A DNA stretch of 64,000 bases, from the NCBI GenBank assembly GCA_028279245.1, contig JANQOE010000092.1, forward strand, positions 57,296-121,295, given 5' to 3'. Every line of letters begins with the position of its first letter. Within the stretch, counting starts at the first letter, position 1. A model generated the notes under the pieces. The model saw only the letters and a list, made by a program, of their open reading frames with translations, made no database searches and had not been told where the DNA came from. The translations under genes and the position numbers were made by a program. This stretch comes from Alphaproteobacteria bacterium. Its GTDB lineage: Bacteria > Pseudomonadota > Alphaproteobacteria > UBA6615. Of the stretch, positions 1 through 8,503 are shown piece by piece.

Positions 1-815
1 CCGGCGCTCAGACAGGCCGGTTGAGCTCAAACGATCCGAACCTGCAGAACATCCCGGTGCGGACTGAGGAAGGCCGCAAGATTCGCGAGGCCTTCGTGGC
101 GGCGCCCGGCTGCAAGCTTGTCTCCTGCGACTACTCGCAGATCGAGTTGCGTATCGTCGCGCACGTGGCGCGCATCGAGCCGCTGATCGAGGCGTTCCGG
201 AACGGGGCGGACATCCACGCGATGACTGCGTCGCAGGTGTTCGGTGTGCCGGTGGAGGGCATGGACCCGATGATGCGCCGGCGCGCCAAGGCGATCAATT
301 TCGGGATCATCTACGGGATCAGCGCGTTCGGGTTGGCGCGTAACCTCGGTATACCGCGCAACGAAGCGCAGGATTACATCCAGGCATACCTCGAACGTTA
401 TCCCGGCATTCGCGATTACATGAGCCAGACGAAACTGTTCGCGCGGGAGAAGGGGTATGTCGAAACCCTGTTCGGCCGGCGCATTCACCTCGCCGCCATC
501 AAGGACCGCAATCCAACGCACCGCGCGTTCGCCGAACGCCAAGCCATCAACGCGCCCATCCAAGGATCGGCCGCCGATATCATCAAACGGGCAATGCTGC
601 GTGTGCCGCCGGTGCTGCAGGAACTGTCGGCGGACTCAAAGATGCTGCTGCAGGTGCATGATGAGCTGTTGTTTGAAGTCCCCGAGGCCGATGTGGACGG
701 GGTTGTGGCCGGCGTTCGCACCATCATGGAACGCGCCGCGCTCCCGGTGTTGCAACTATCAGTGCCGCTGGTCGTCGATGCAGGTGTCGGCGATAACTGG
801 GACCAAGCGCACTAA
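1..815 (+). CDS. polA: DNA polymerase I, C-terminal part (partial)
   Basis: This is the last 270 codons of DNA polymerase I, the repair and Okazaki-fragment-processing polymerase; the gene enters from the left edge with its frame starting at base 3. The palm and fingers motifs are intact: motif A (DYSQIELR), motif B on the O-helix (RRRAKAINFGIIYG), and motif C (QVHDELLFEVP) with a metal-binding Asp. A TTG at base 21 could be read as a start, but the conserved stretch TGRLSSNDPNLQNIP runs through it, so it is an internal Leu. The exonuclease domains lie outside the window. It ends with TAA and no clear hairpin terminator follows. Confidence 0.97.
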   Translation, partial: GAQTGRLSSNDPNLQNIPVRTEEGRKIREAFVAAPGCKLVSCDYSQIELRIVAHVARIEPLIEAFRNGADIHAMTASQVFGVPVEGMDPMMRRRAKAINFGIIYGISAFGLARNLGIPRNEAQDYIQAYLERYPGIRDYMSQTKLFAREKGYVETLFGRRIHLAAIKDRNPTHRAFAERQAINAPIQGSAADIIKRAMLRVPPVLQELSADSKMLLQVHDELLFEVPEADVDGVVAGVRTIMERAALPVLQLSVPLVVDAGVGDNWDQAH

Positions 816-1192
816 CTGTTATTTGTCTTCGCGACTGAATCGATTCGAGCAAACTACTGCCGGATGATGATTCATGTCTCAGTTATGCCACGGAAACGGG
901 TGTTTTCTTGGTTATCCCCAACCTAGTCCGCGTCTTTGTCTTGTAATGATTAATCTCTGAGGCCAATCTTTTTCTGGAAGGAAACGCGGACAGCCTGGCA
1001 CTTATCCCTTTGTTTCAACCATTATGATAGAAGATCGATACCAATCGGGGTAGATGGCAATAGTCACTCTGGAGAATTGTTTCTAACTCCAAGTTGAATA
1101 TATTTTGGTGCTGTTGGATACAAACGGTTAATACCACGCGGGCTCTATAGCTATATTGCAGCAGGGACGATCTCAAAAGGCGGGGACTTGGA
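816..1192. other. intergenic region, no gene recognised
   Basis: These 377 bases between polA and the receiver-like gene are more AT-rich than the flanking coding DNA. I see no convincing ORF, RNA gene or strong terminator. The promoter of the next gene presumably lies here. A minus-strand open frame over 1015-1302 has no family features and runs into the next gene. Confidence 0.5.
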
Positions 1193-1783
1193 ATGCAAGC
1201 TTTCATCACTGCTCTCGTTTCGCCCGAGCGACTATTCCGTGCGGGTCTTCGGAGTGTTTTGGCGCAGGCTGGCCACAATGTCGTAGGGCAGTGGGATAGC
1301 ATTCAAGCTATCGATAGTTTCTCCACCGACCAGACGGTCTTGGTGTTGTTGGACGCGGGGAATCCCGGCCAGGACCTGGCAGAGCATGTGCAGCGTGCCC
1401 ACCAACGCTTTGAGCGCGCACTGATCGTCATCCTGGGTAACGAGCCCGAGGCCGATCAGATTCGCGCCGCCCGCGCCGCGGGCGCCGCCGCATTTATTGC
1501 GAAAGACTGTTCCAGCCAGGAATTACTGAGCCTGTTGGATGCCGTCGGTCGTGGCGAGGCGGTGTTTCCGGTCATCCAAGAAGTTGTTGAGCTGCCTATC
1601 ACGACGCCGGCCGACGACCCCAAGAACCAACTGGTCGAGAAACCCGACCCGCGCGCCTTGTGCCGGGAAATCGGTTTGTTGGCGGCCATCAATACCTGCC
1701 GCAAGCATCGTTGGACCGATCTGCTACGGGTGATTCAGGCGGAACGTGAGGCTGCATTGGCCGTGCCGCAGAACTGGCAATAG
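1193..1783 (+). CDS. receiver-like protein without output domain
   Basis: A 196-residue protein whose first 125 residues resemble the NarL/FixJ-type receiver fold. The N-terminus (SPERLFRAGLRSVLAQAG) matches the start of such receivers, an Asp sits at the end of beta-3 (VLVLLDAG), and a Lys occurs where beta-5 should end (AAFIAKDC). The acidic pair that normally binds Mg2+ after beta-1 is replaced by Ser-Pro-Glu, so phosphorylation is doubtful. The last 70 residues contain no LuxR-type helix-turn-helix; they are a short linker and a helical tail. It is probably a degenerate or non-phosphorylated receiver acting by protein contact. The upstream GGCGGGGA can serve as ribosome binding site. Function unknown. 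Confidence 0.75.
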   Translation: MQAFITALVSPERLFRAGLRSVLAQAGHNVVGQWDSIQAIDSFSTDQTVLVLLDAGNPGQDLAEHVQRAHQRFERALIVILGNEPEADQIRAARAAGAAAFIAKDCSSQELLSLLDAVGRGEAVFPVIQEVVELPITTPADDPKNQLVEKPDPRALCREIGLLAAINTCRKHRWTDLLRVIQAEREAALAVPQNWQ

Positions 1784-1916
1784 GCGCCGCAGCTACGCTC
1801 GATCATTCGAGGTATTTCTCCTACCTTATTCCTGTTAGTCAAAGTCTCTTCAAAAAACGGACACCCGTGTATTAGCCTGGAAGTCAGGCCAAGAATCATT
1901 TTGTGAGCCTCCTGCC

Positions 1917-2102
1917 ATGTCGCAGTACTACGTGAGCCACGCCGGTATGCTGCAGTACCTTTCGCGTGAATTCCGATCGGCCGCGAAGACCGAACCAGAT
2001 GGCGGTCGATTTTCGACCTACGCCTCGGTGCTCGAGCGCATCGCCGACGACCTCATGTATGGCGACGATGTCGCGTCCAGCCAAGAGTGGGTGGCGGAGT
2101 AG
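1917..2102 (+). CDS. small hypothetical protein (61 aa)
   Basis: A 61-codon frame starting at ATG with strong G/C preference at third codon positions, as in neighbouring genes, which supports real coding. The product is acidic and probably helical, with no signal peptide or membrane segment. I do not recognise a family. There is no good Shine-Dalgarno before the ATG, and an antisense frame overlaps most of it, so the call is tentative. It sits alone between the receiver-like gene and the convergent SCO1 gene. Confidence 0.45.
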   Translation: MSQYYVSHAGMLQYLSREFRSAAKTEPDGGRFSTYASVLERIADDLMYGDDVASSQEWVAE

Positions 2103-2201
2103 TCACGGTATCCTGACATGGACGAGCGTCCTGTCGATGCGGCACCGGCAAGGTCCGACCTTTACATCGGATATTGAGTTCTTGGTCTAGAATGCGCCGG
2201 G

Positions 2202-2825
2202 TTAGACGCCGGGCTGCTCGCCCCGCACGCTGGCGCCGATGGTTTCGGCAAGACTTTCGGGCTCGGTGCCGTAAGCGAACATCGACACCAGCTCGCCGCT
2301 TTCGTCCATCAAGTAGACGAAGGAGGAATGGTCCATCAGGTAGTAGGTGTAGTCGGGGTCTTCGACTCTGCGGAAGAAGATCCGGTACTGCTGCGCGACC
2401 TGATCGATCTGCTCACGGGTACCGGTCAGCCCGACCAAGTTCTCGTGAAACAGCGGCACGTATTCCGCCAGGATGTCCGGCGTGTCACGCTCCGGATCGA
2501 TGGTGATGAACATTGGCGTGACCTGTTCCGCCACCTCCGGCTCCAACATGTTGAGCGCGACCGAGATGTTTCCCAGTTCGGTTGGGCACACGTCCGGACA
2601 GAATGTGTAGCCGAAGTAGATCAGCATGTGGCGGCCGCGGAAATCGGCCTCAGTGACGGTCTCGCCGGCAGTGTCTTGCAGGGTGAAAGGCCCACCCACC
2701 GACACGCTGGAAACCAGGCCTTGGCGCAGGCCGTCCCCGGCCTGGGCCGACCAGTACAGCCAGCCGCCGACCCCCAGAACGGCCAGAAGCACTAGTCCCG
2801 CTGCAATGTCGAACCGGCGGCGCAT
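2202..2825 (-). CDS. SCO1/SenC family copper chaperone
   Basis: A 207-residue membrane-anchored thioredoxin-fold protein of the SCO1/SenC family, which delivers copper to the CuA centre of cytochrome c oxidase and handles thiol redox in the periplasm. Residues 7-26 form one N-terminal membrane anchor. The copper ligands are all present: Cys76 and Cys80 in FCPDVCP and His166 in the MDHSS stretch near the C-terminus. The family motif FITIDPERDTP follows the Cys pair. Its promoter region (2826-3021) is shared with the divergent chvI. No oxidase genes are nearby, so its partner must be elsewhere. Confidence 0.93.
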   Translation of the reverse strand: MRRRFDIAAGLVLLAVLGVGGWLYWSAQAGDGLRQGLVSSVSVGGPFTLQDTAGETVTEADFRGRHMLIYFGYTFCPDVCPTELGNISVALNMLEPEVAEQVTPMFITIDPERDTPDILAEYVPLFHENLVGLTGTREQIDQVAQQYRIFFRRVEDPDYTYYLMDHSSFVYLMDESGELVSMFAYGTEPESLAETIGASVRGEQPGV

Positions 2826-3021
2826 GGGGTGCTATAAGCCCTTCGTTGGTAAGGTTAACAATGTGACTGACCGTCGCATTTGGCGACTTTTGGGCAGCCG
2901 GCCCGCGGAAATGCTATAGTCGTCAGTCGGTTGCGGCAGCTGTCCATGGGATAGTCGCAAAGGCGCCACAATGGTCGGTCAGGGTCCGGCCAAATGTGGA
3001 TCAGGACCGAGAGATAACACC

Positions 3022-3735
3022 ATGCGCCAAACGATCGCGCTTGTCGACGATGACCGGAACATCCTCACCTCAGTGTCGATGGCGCTGGAGGCTGAGGGTT
3101 TCAGCGTGCGGAGCTTCGCTGACGGGGACGAAGCCCTGCGCGGCCTTAGTTCGCGGCCCGTCGATCTGGCCGTCCTGGATATCAAGATGCCGCGGATGGA
3201 TGGCATGGAGTTGCTAGGGCGGCTGCGGCAAACCTCGAGCATCCCGATCATCTTTCTCACCTCGAAGGACGATGAGATCGACGAGGTGTTAGGCCTGCGG
3301 ATGGGCGCCGACGACTACATCACGAAGCCCTTCTCCCAGCGCCTGTTGATCGAACGGATTCGCGCGCTATTGCGCCGCAGTGAGCTGGACCAGCCCGTCA
3401 GCAAACCAAGCGGCGACAAGGTCGTGGTCCGCGGTAACCTGACCCTGGATCCGCAACGGCATCTGTGCACGTGGCGGGGCGAGGAAGTCAGTCTCACCGT
3501 CACCGAGTTCTTGATTCTGCAGGCGCTGGCGACGCGGCCGGGGCACGTGAAGAGCCGCGACCAGCTGATGGACGCCGCTTATGGCGAGAACATCTATGTC
3601 GATGACCGGACCATCGACAGCCACATCAAGCGGCTGCGCAAGAAGTTCAAGGAATCCGACCCCGAGTTCGCCCAGATCGAAACGCTGTACGGGATCGGCT
3701 ACCGCTACAAAGAAGGGGCCAACGCCGGAGATTGA
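3022..3735 (+). CDS. chvI: response regulator ChvI
   Basis: OmpR-family response regulator of the alphaproteobacterial ChvG/ChvI envelope-stress system. The receiver has the acidic cluster at residues 9-11 and the phospho-acceptor Asp53 ([11 protein letters not shown]); the winged-helix DNA-binding domain follows from about residue 130 ([18 protein letters not shown], then a recognition helix and a wing ending GIGYRYK). I chose ATG 3022 because the protein then begins [11 protein letters not shown], as in family members. An upstream ATG at 2971 would add 17 unconserved residues. It overlaps chvG by one base (TGATG), so the two are translationally coupled. Confidence 0.95.
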   Translation: MRQTIALVDDDRNILTSVSMALEAEGFSVRSFADGDEALRGLSSRPVDLAVLDIKMPRMDGMELLGRLRQTSSIPIIFLTSKDDEIDEVLGLRMGADDYITKPFSQRLLIERIRALLRRSELDQPVSKPSGDKVVVRGNLTLDPQRHLCTWRGEEVSLTVTEFLILQALATRPGHVKSRDQLMDAAYGENIYVDDRTIDSHIKRLRKKFKESDPEFAQIETLYGIGYRYKEGANAGD

Positions 3736-5444
3736 TGGCGGTCGACGTCGAACATGGTGGATTTCGCAACGCGACGCATGCAGCGCCGAGAGCGGCTGCG
3801 GCGCGTGCCGGCGAACCCCGGGCGTCGCGTCTATCCCGTCGACTGCGGTTCTTCACAAGTTCGTTAACTCGCCGGATTCTGGCCATCAACTTGCTGGTGC
3901 TGGCCGTGCCGATCGGCGGGTTTTTCTTCCTCGAGCAATACCAACAGAGTCTCATCAATCAGAAGATCGAAGCCTTGCGGGTGCAGGGCGAGATCTTTGC
4001 CGGGGCGATCGGCGCCAGCGCCGTCGTTAACACGCCAGGGGTCGGTCAGCGGCTGGAGCCGGCGCGGTCCGGCGAACTGCTGCGGCGGCTGACCGCGCCG
4101 ACCGCCACCCGGGCGCGGTTGTTTTCGTCGGAAGGCGGCTTGCTGTCCGATACGCGGGACCTGGCGGCGCCGCGCGGCCATGTCCGGGTTGAGGCTCTGC
4201 CGCCGCCACAACAGGAACGGCCGTTCGCCAGCTTGCTCAACGATATGTTCGACGCGGCAGTCAATTGGCTGCCCGGACGCACCGAGCTCCCGGCCTACCG
4301 CGAATTGCCGCAGCAAACGGCGGTCGATTACCAAGAAGTCGAAGGCGCGCTGTTCGGGCAAGGCATGGCGGCGGTCCGCGATGATACCGCCGGCGGCATG
4401 GTGATCTCCGTCGCAGTGCCGGTGCAGCGCTACAAACAGGTGCTCGGCGCCCTGATGCTCTCGACGGATAGTTCGGAGATCGAAGCCGGGCTGCGCGCGG
4501 TCCGCATGAGTATATTGCGGGTGTTTGCCGTCGCGCTCGGGGTGACGATTCTGCTGTCCATGTACCTGGCCGGGACGATCGGCCGGCCATTGCGCCGCCT
4601 AGCGGCGGCGGCGGAGCGGGTGCAACGGGCACATGGACGGCAGGCGGAGATCCCCGACCTCAACCGCGGCGACGAGATTGGCGACCTGAGCCGCGACCTG
4701 CGTGGCATGACGACGGCGCTGTGGGACCGGATGGATGCCATCGAACGCTTCGCCGCCGACGTCGCCCATGAGATCAAGAACCCGCTGACCTCGCTGCGCA
4801 GCGCCGTGGAGACGGTGGCGCGGGTGACCGACCCGGACCAGCAGCGGCGGCTGATGAGCATCATTCTGGAAGACGTGCAGCGGTTGGACCGGCTGATCAG
4901 CGACATCTCCGAAGCTTCGCGAATCGATGCCGAGCTAAGTCGGCTCTCGCCCGAACCGGTGGATCTGCGCCAGTTGCTGTCGGCCCTGGTGGAGATCGAG
5001 CGCGCGACATCGGACGAGAAGGCCGCGCGGCTGGAAATGGAGGTGCCGCCGGGTGTCGGGTTGACGGTCCGCGGCCTGGAAGGCCGGTTGGGCCAGGTGT
5101 TCCGCAACATCATCAGCAACGCCCTGTCTTTCAGTCCGCCCAACACCACCATCACCTGCCACGCGTGGCGGCAGGATGACGTCGTCCGCGTGGTGATCGA
5201 GGATGAAGGACCCGGGATCCCACCCAACAAGCTCGACGGGATTTTCGACCGCTTTTACTCGGATCGCCCGGATGGGCAGCCCGGCGGGTTCGGCAAGCAC
5301 TCCGGCTTGGGCCTCAGCATCTCGCGGCAGATCGTCGAGGCGATCGGCGGCCAGATCTGGGCGGAGAACCGGCTGGATATGGCCGGCCGGGTGCTCGGTG
5401 CCCGCTTTGTCGTCGAGCTGCCGGCGGCGGAACCGGCGCGCTAA
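3735..5444 (+). CDS. chvG: sensor histidine kinase ChvG
   Basis: A 569-residue membrane histidine kinase, partner of ChvI. After a basic N-terminus there is a first membrane helix (about residues 50-70), a periplasmic sensor region, a second helix near 255-280, a HAMP linker, and the dimerisation domain with phospho-accepting His345 in DVAHEIKNPLTSLR. The ATPase domain has its N-box (FRNIISNALSFSP), G1 box (EDEGPGIP) and G2 box (GLGLSI). In this family acid, osmotic or cell-wall stress activates ChvI. The ATG overlaps the chvI stop. The 3' end overlaps the convergent AEC transporter gene by a few bases, so hprK is not directly downstream as is often the case. Confidence 0.95.
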   Translation: MAVDVEHGGFRNATHAAPRAAAARAGEPRASRLSRRLRFFTSSLTRRILAINLLVLAVPIGGFFFLEQYQQSLINQKIEALRVQGEIFAGAIGASAVVNTPGVGQRLEPARSGELLRRLTAPTATRARLFSSEGGLLSDTRDLAAPRGHVRVEALPPPQQERPFASLLNDMFDAAVNWLPGRTELPAYRELPQQTAVDYQEVEGALFGQGMAAVRDDTAGGMVISVAVPVQRYKQVLGALMLSTDSSEIEAGLRAVRMSILRVFAVALGVTILLSMYLAGTIGRPLRRLAAAAERVQRAHGRQAEIPDLNRGDEIGDLSRDLRGMTTALWDRMDAIERFAADVAHEIKNPLTSLRSAVETVARVTDPDQQRRLMSIILEDVQRLDRLISDISEASRIDAELSRLSPEPVDLRQLLSALVEIERATSDEKAARLEMEVPPGVGLTVRGLEGRLGQVFRNIISNALSFSPPNTTITCHAWRQDDVVRVVIEDEGPGIPPNKLDGIFDRFYSDRPDGQPGGFGKHSGLGLSISRQIVEAIGGQIWAENRLDMAGRVLGARFVVELPAAEPAR

Positions 5445-6316
5445 AGCACCCAGATCAAAAGCAGCGGCAGCAACAGGAAATACATGACCGTCGAGACGAA
5501 GACGGTGCCACCAACCTCAGCTGGGCGGTTGTCGTACAGCTGGGCGAAGAGGTAGTTGAAAATCGCCGCCGGTGCGGTCGTCTGGATAATCAGCACGCCG
5601 CTGGCGACCCGGTCCAAACCCATGAGCTGGGTGACGGTGACGGCCACAACGAAGCCAATGGCCAACCGCAACGCGCCAACGGTCGCACTTACCCGGAGTT
5701 GGGGCAGCCGGAACCGCGCCAAACCGCTACCGAGACCAAGCAGGAGCAGCGGAATGGCAATGCCGCCCAACAGCGTGACGGTATTGTCCAACCAGCGCGG
5801 GACCGGCATGCCCGTTCCCACGACTACGGCGGCCAGCGCGAGCACATAGATGATCGGCGTCCGCAGGATGCGGCCGGGCGACATGGCACCGGCGGCAATG
5901 CCCTGGCCGACGGTGAATTGCAGGATGGCGATGATCGAAAAGAAGACGATGGCCAGCGCCAACCCTTCTTCGCCGAAGGCGAAAAGGCTGAGCGGCAGAC
6001 CGAGATTGCCGGCGTTCGGCAGCAATATGGTCGGCAGGAAGGCGCGTTGGGACAGCCCCAGCAGGTGCAACGCCAGCGCGCCGAGCAGACCCAAGCCAAG
6101 CACAATCAGTAATCCGGCCAGCAAGATCTGGCCGTAGGCGGCGGGCGAAACCTCGAGGCGCGTCAGTGTCGCGAAAATGAGACATGGGGTCCCTATCATC
6201 GTGACGAGACGCGTGACAAACTCGGCTTCAAATTGCCCGCCGCCGTGTTGCCAGGCATAGCCCAGCAGGACAATTGCGACGACAGGCAGGATAATTGCGA
6301 CCAGCTCGGCGAACAT
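5441..6316 (-). CDS. AEC family transporter (auxin efflux carrier-like)
   Basis: A 291-residue integral membrane protein with about ten hydrophobic helices, of the auxin efflux carrier / malonate transporter family. It begins MFAELVAIILPVVAIVLLGY, and the helix-breaking repeat around NAGNLGLPLSLFAFG is the characteristic conserved stretch. Members move organic anions such as malonate or other small acids; the substrate here cannot be read from sequence. The start has a near-consensus ribosome binding site (AGGAGG, five bases before ATG). It stands as a single minus-strand gene between chvG and hprK, only 14 bases from the divergent hprK start. Confidence 0.85.
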   Translation of the reverse strand: MFAELVAIILPVVAIVLLGYAWQHGGGQFEAEFVTRLVTMIGTPCLIFATLTRLEVSPAAYGQILLAGLLIVLGLGLLGALALHLLGLSQRAFLPTILLPNAGNLGLPLSLFAFGEEGLALAIVFFSIIAILQFTVGQGIAAGAMSPGRILRTPIIYVLALAAVVVGTGMPVPRWLDNTVTLLGGIAIPLLLLGLGSGLARFRLPQLRVSATVGALRLAIGFVVAVTVTQLMGLDRVASGVLIIQTTAPAAIFNYLFAQLYDNRPAEVGGTVFVSTVMYFLLLPLLLIWVL

Positions 6317-6330
6317 GGGCGCCTCCTAAC

Positions 6331-6813
6331 ATGGCACGAGCGGCTTTGACAAAATCGGGGCCTGGCCGGCCGGACGAGCAGACTTTGGTCCACGCGACCG
6401 CCGTCGCGGTCGGCGAGGCCGGTGTGCTGCTCCGCGGGCCCTCGGGGTCGGGCAAATCCGATCTGGCGTTGCGGCTGATCGATCAAGGTGCGCGGCTGAT
6501 CGCCGACGACCAATCGCTGCTGCAGCGGCGCGGGCCGGAGGTCGTGGTGTCCGCGCCGGGCGCCATCGCCGGGCAAATGGAAGTGCGGGGCATTGGTATC
6601 GTGGCGGTGCGGCCGTCCGGGCCGACGCGGGTGGATCTGGTGGTCGACCTGGTCACCACCGATGAGATCGAGCGGATGCCGGACGAAACGGATGTCGCGT
6701 TGCTCGGCGCCGCTGTCAGAGGCATTCGCCTGGCGGGCCACGAATCCTCGGCGCCCGCTAAAATCAGATTGGTCCTGTCAAACCTCGACGACAAGCAAAA
6801 GGAACGGCGATGA
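6331..6813 (+). CDS. hprK: HPr kinase/phosphorylase, short alphaproteobacterial form
   Basis: A 160-residue protein matching only the C-terminal kinase domain of HprK, as is usual in alphaproteobacteria. The P-loop is clear (GPSGSGKSDLALR), followed by the LIADDQ stretch and the family signature near GQMEVRGIGIV. The enzyme phosphorylates a Ser of HPr and removes that phosphate. ATG 6331 was chosen; an upstream start at 6295 would run into the divergent AEC gene. The gene overlaps rapZ by ATGA and opens the hprK-rapZ-EIIA-HPr operon, whose last gene encodes its predicted substrate. Confidence 0.92.
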   Translation: MARAALTKSGPGRPDEQTLVHATAVAVGEAGVLLRGPSGSGKSDLALRLIDQGARLIADDQSLLQRRGPEVVVSAPGAIAGQMEVRGIGIVAVRPSGPTRVDLVVDLVTTDEIERMPDETDVALLGAAVRGIRLAGHESSAPAKIRLVLSNLDDKQKERR

Positions 6814-7709
6814 GCCAAGAGACTCCGGCCAGCGGGAACAACGAGCGGATCGTCATCGTGACCGGTATGTCCGGTGCGGGCCGCAGTACGGCACTCAAGG
6901 CGATGGAAGATATCGGCTATGAGGCTGTCGACAATCTGCCGCTGCGCCTGGTGCCGAGCCTGGTCATGCAGGGCCCGCCGCCGAACCGGGGACTAGCGGT
7001 TGGCGTCGATATCCGCAGCCGGGGTTTCGATGTCGGCGGCTTCATCCAGGCCCTCTCCCGGCTACGTGCCCAAAGCAATCACCGGATCGACCTGCTGTAT
7101 CTCGACAGTGAGGATGAGGTCTTGCGGCGGCGCTATACCGAAACCCGCCGCATGCATCCGCTGGCCGGCGACCGCAGCGCCGCTGACGGGATCGACGAGG
7201 AACGGCGCATGCTGGCGCCGCTGCGGGACGCCGCCGATCTGGTCATCGATACCAGCGCCACGACAGCGCGGGAGTTTGCCGGGCGGGTGCAGGAGAACTT
7301 CGCCGACAAGCGCGAGAAACACTTGCGGGTGTTCGTCAGCTCTTTTGCGTTCCGCCATGGCCTGCCGCGCGACGCGGACCTCGTTTTCGACGTTCGCTTT
7401 CTGCGAAATCCCCACTACGATGAGAAGCTGCGGCCGATGACGGGGCTCGACGCACCGGTCGGCACCTACATCACGGAAGATGGGGGTTATGCGACGTTCT
7501 TCGCGCGTCTTACCGACCTGCTGTCCGTCCTGCTGCCCCGCTACCTGCAGGAAGGGAAGAGCTACCTGTCGATTGCGGTCGGCTGTACCGGCGGCAAGCA
7601 TCGCTCGGTCTACACGGCGGAGGCGTTGCACACCTGGCTGCGCGACGCCGGCTATGCCAGCTCCATCGGCCATCGGGACCTGGAGCAGGCTCTGCTTCCT
7701 CAGAGCTAG
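6810..7709 (+). CDS. rapZ: RapZ/YvcJ family nucleotide-binding protein
   Basis: A 299-residue RapZ/YvcJ protein. The N-terminal half is a P-loop ATP/GTP-binding domain (GMSGAGRSTALKAMED), and the C-terminal half carries the conserved KSYLSIAVGCTGGKHRSV signature. In E. coli RapZ directs the small RNA GlmZ to RNase E; alphaproteobacteria lack recognisable GlmZ, so the role here is open and probably tied to PTS signalling or cell-wall precursor control. The start overlaps the hprK stop by four bases, and the EIIA gene starts three bases after its stop. Confidence 0.95.
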   Translation: MSQETPASGNNERIVIVTGMSGAGRSTALKAMEDIGYEAVDNLPLRLVPSLVMQGPPPNRGLAVGVDIRSRGFDVGGFIQALSRLRAQSNHRIDLLYLDSEDEVLRRRYTETRRMHPLAGDRSAADGIDEERRMLAPLRDAADLVIDTSATTAREFAGRVQENFADKREKHLRVFVSSFAFRHGLPRDADLVFDVRFLRNPHYDEKLRPMTGLDAPVGTYITEDGGYATFFARLTDLLSVLLPRYLQEGKSYLSIAVGCTGGKHRSVYTAEALHTWLRDAGYASSIGHRDLEQALLPQS

Positions 7710-7712
7710 CCG

Positions 7713-8117
7713 ATGATCGGCATAGTCCTGGTTACCCATGGCGGACTCGCCCGTGAGTTTCTCGCGGCGCTGGAACATGTGGTCGGCGCCCAGTCCCACG
7801 CCGCCACCGTCAGCATTGGCCCCGACGACGATATGGAGCAGCGCCGGGCAGAGATCGTGAAGGCGGTGCGCAAGGTCGATTCCGGCAAAGGCGTCATCAT
7901 CCTCACCGACATGTTCGGCGGCACGCCGTCCAACCTCGCCATTTCCGTCATGGACGAGGGGTCGGTCGAGGTGATCGCCGGCGCCAACCTGCCGATGCTG
8001 ATCAAGCTGGCCAGCGTCCGCAATGACAAGCCGATTACCGAAGCCGTGGAGATCGCCCGCGAATCAGGCCGAAAGTACATAGAGGTCGCGTCCGCGCTGT
8101 TGGCCGAGAAGGGGTAG
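7713..8117 (+). CDS. PTS EIIA component, mannose/fructose (Man) family
   Basis: A 134-residue EIIA protein of the mannose family. The active-site His9 lies in LVTHGG and the family stretch ILTDMFGGTPSNLA is intact. It accepts phosphate from HPr. No EIIB/IIC permease genes are present, and this gene sits between rapZ and HPr. In alphaproteobacteria such EIIA proteins are thought to regulate rather than transport sugar, as the end of a phosphorelay whose Enzyme I is encoded elsewhere. The gene is 405 bases long, starts three bases after rapZ and ends immediately before the HPr start codon. Confidence 0.93.
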   Translation: MIGIVLVTHGGLAREFLAALEHVVGAQSHAATVSIGPDDDMEQRRAEIVKAVRKVDSGKGVIILTDMFGGTPSNLAISVMDEGSVEVIAGANLPMLIKLASVRNDKPITEAVEIARESGRKYIEVASALLAEKG

Positions 8118-8405
8118 GTGGGCAGTCATTCGGGTTTGGCGTCCCGCAAGGTGCAAATCGCCAACGAAAAAGGCCTGCACGCCCGCGCGGCCGCGCAGTT
8201 CGTCCGCGTGGCCGAGCAATTCGACGCGGCTGTTGAAGTCACCAAAGGCGAGTTGAAAGTACCGGGCACTTCGATCATGGGGTTGATGCTGCTGGGCGCC
8301 GCCAAAGGCGCTTGGATCGAGATTATGGCCACCGGCGAGGAAGCGGAGGCCGCGGTCGCGGCACTTGCGGCCCTGGTTGAAGCCGGTTTCCATGAAGATA
8401 CCTAG
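8118..8405 (+). CDS. HPr family phosphocarrier protein
   Basis: A 95-residue HPr with both regulatory sites: His21 in KGLHARAAAQF accepts phosphate from Enzyme I, and Ser52 in VPGTSIMGLMLLGA corresponds to the Ser modified by HprK. The start is GTG immediately after the EIIA stop, with the AAGGGG inside the EIIA end as ribosome binding site. It is the last gene of the hprK-rapZ-EIIA-HPr operon. It combines a nitrogen-PTS type setting with a dedicated kinase, so this branch probably signals carbon or nitrogen status rather than transporting sugar. Confidence 0.94.
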   Translation: MGSHSGLASRKVQIANEKGLHARAAAQFVRVAEQFDAAVEVTKGELKVPGTSIMGLMLLGAAKGAWIEIMATGEEAEAAVAALAALVEAGFHEDT

Positions 8406-8503
8406 CCCGATTGAGCTCGCTTGCCGCGTAAAGGCTTGATCTGATATAGCCCCCACGCGCACGTTGGATGCGCTGGCGTTCCTTGTTTTCCGGGAGATTT
8501 GAG

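Noticed and set aside
8406..8503. Possible SAH riboswitch before ahcY
   Set aside because: The short leader does not show a conserved SAH-riboswitch core that I can recognise.
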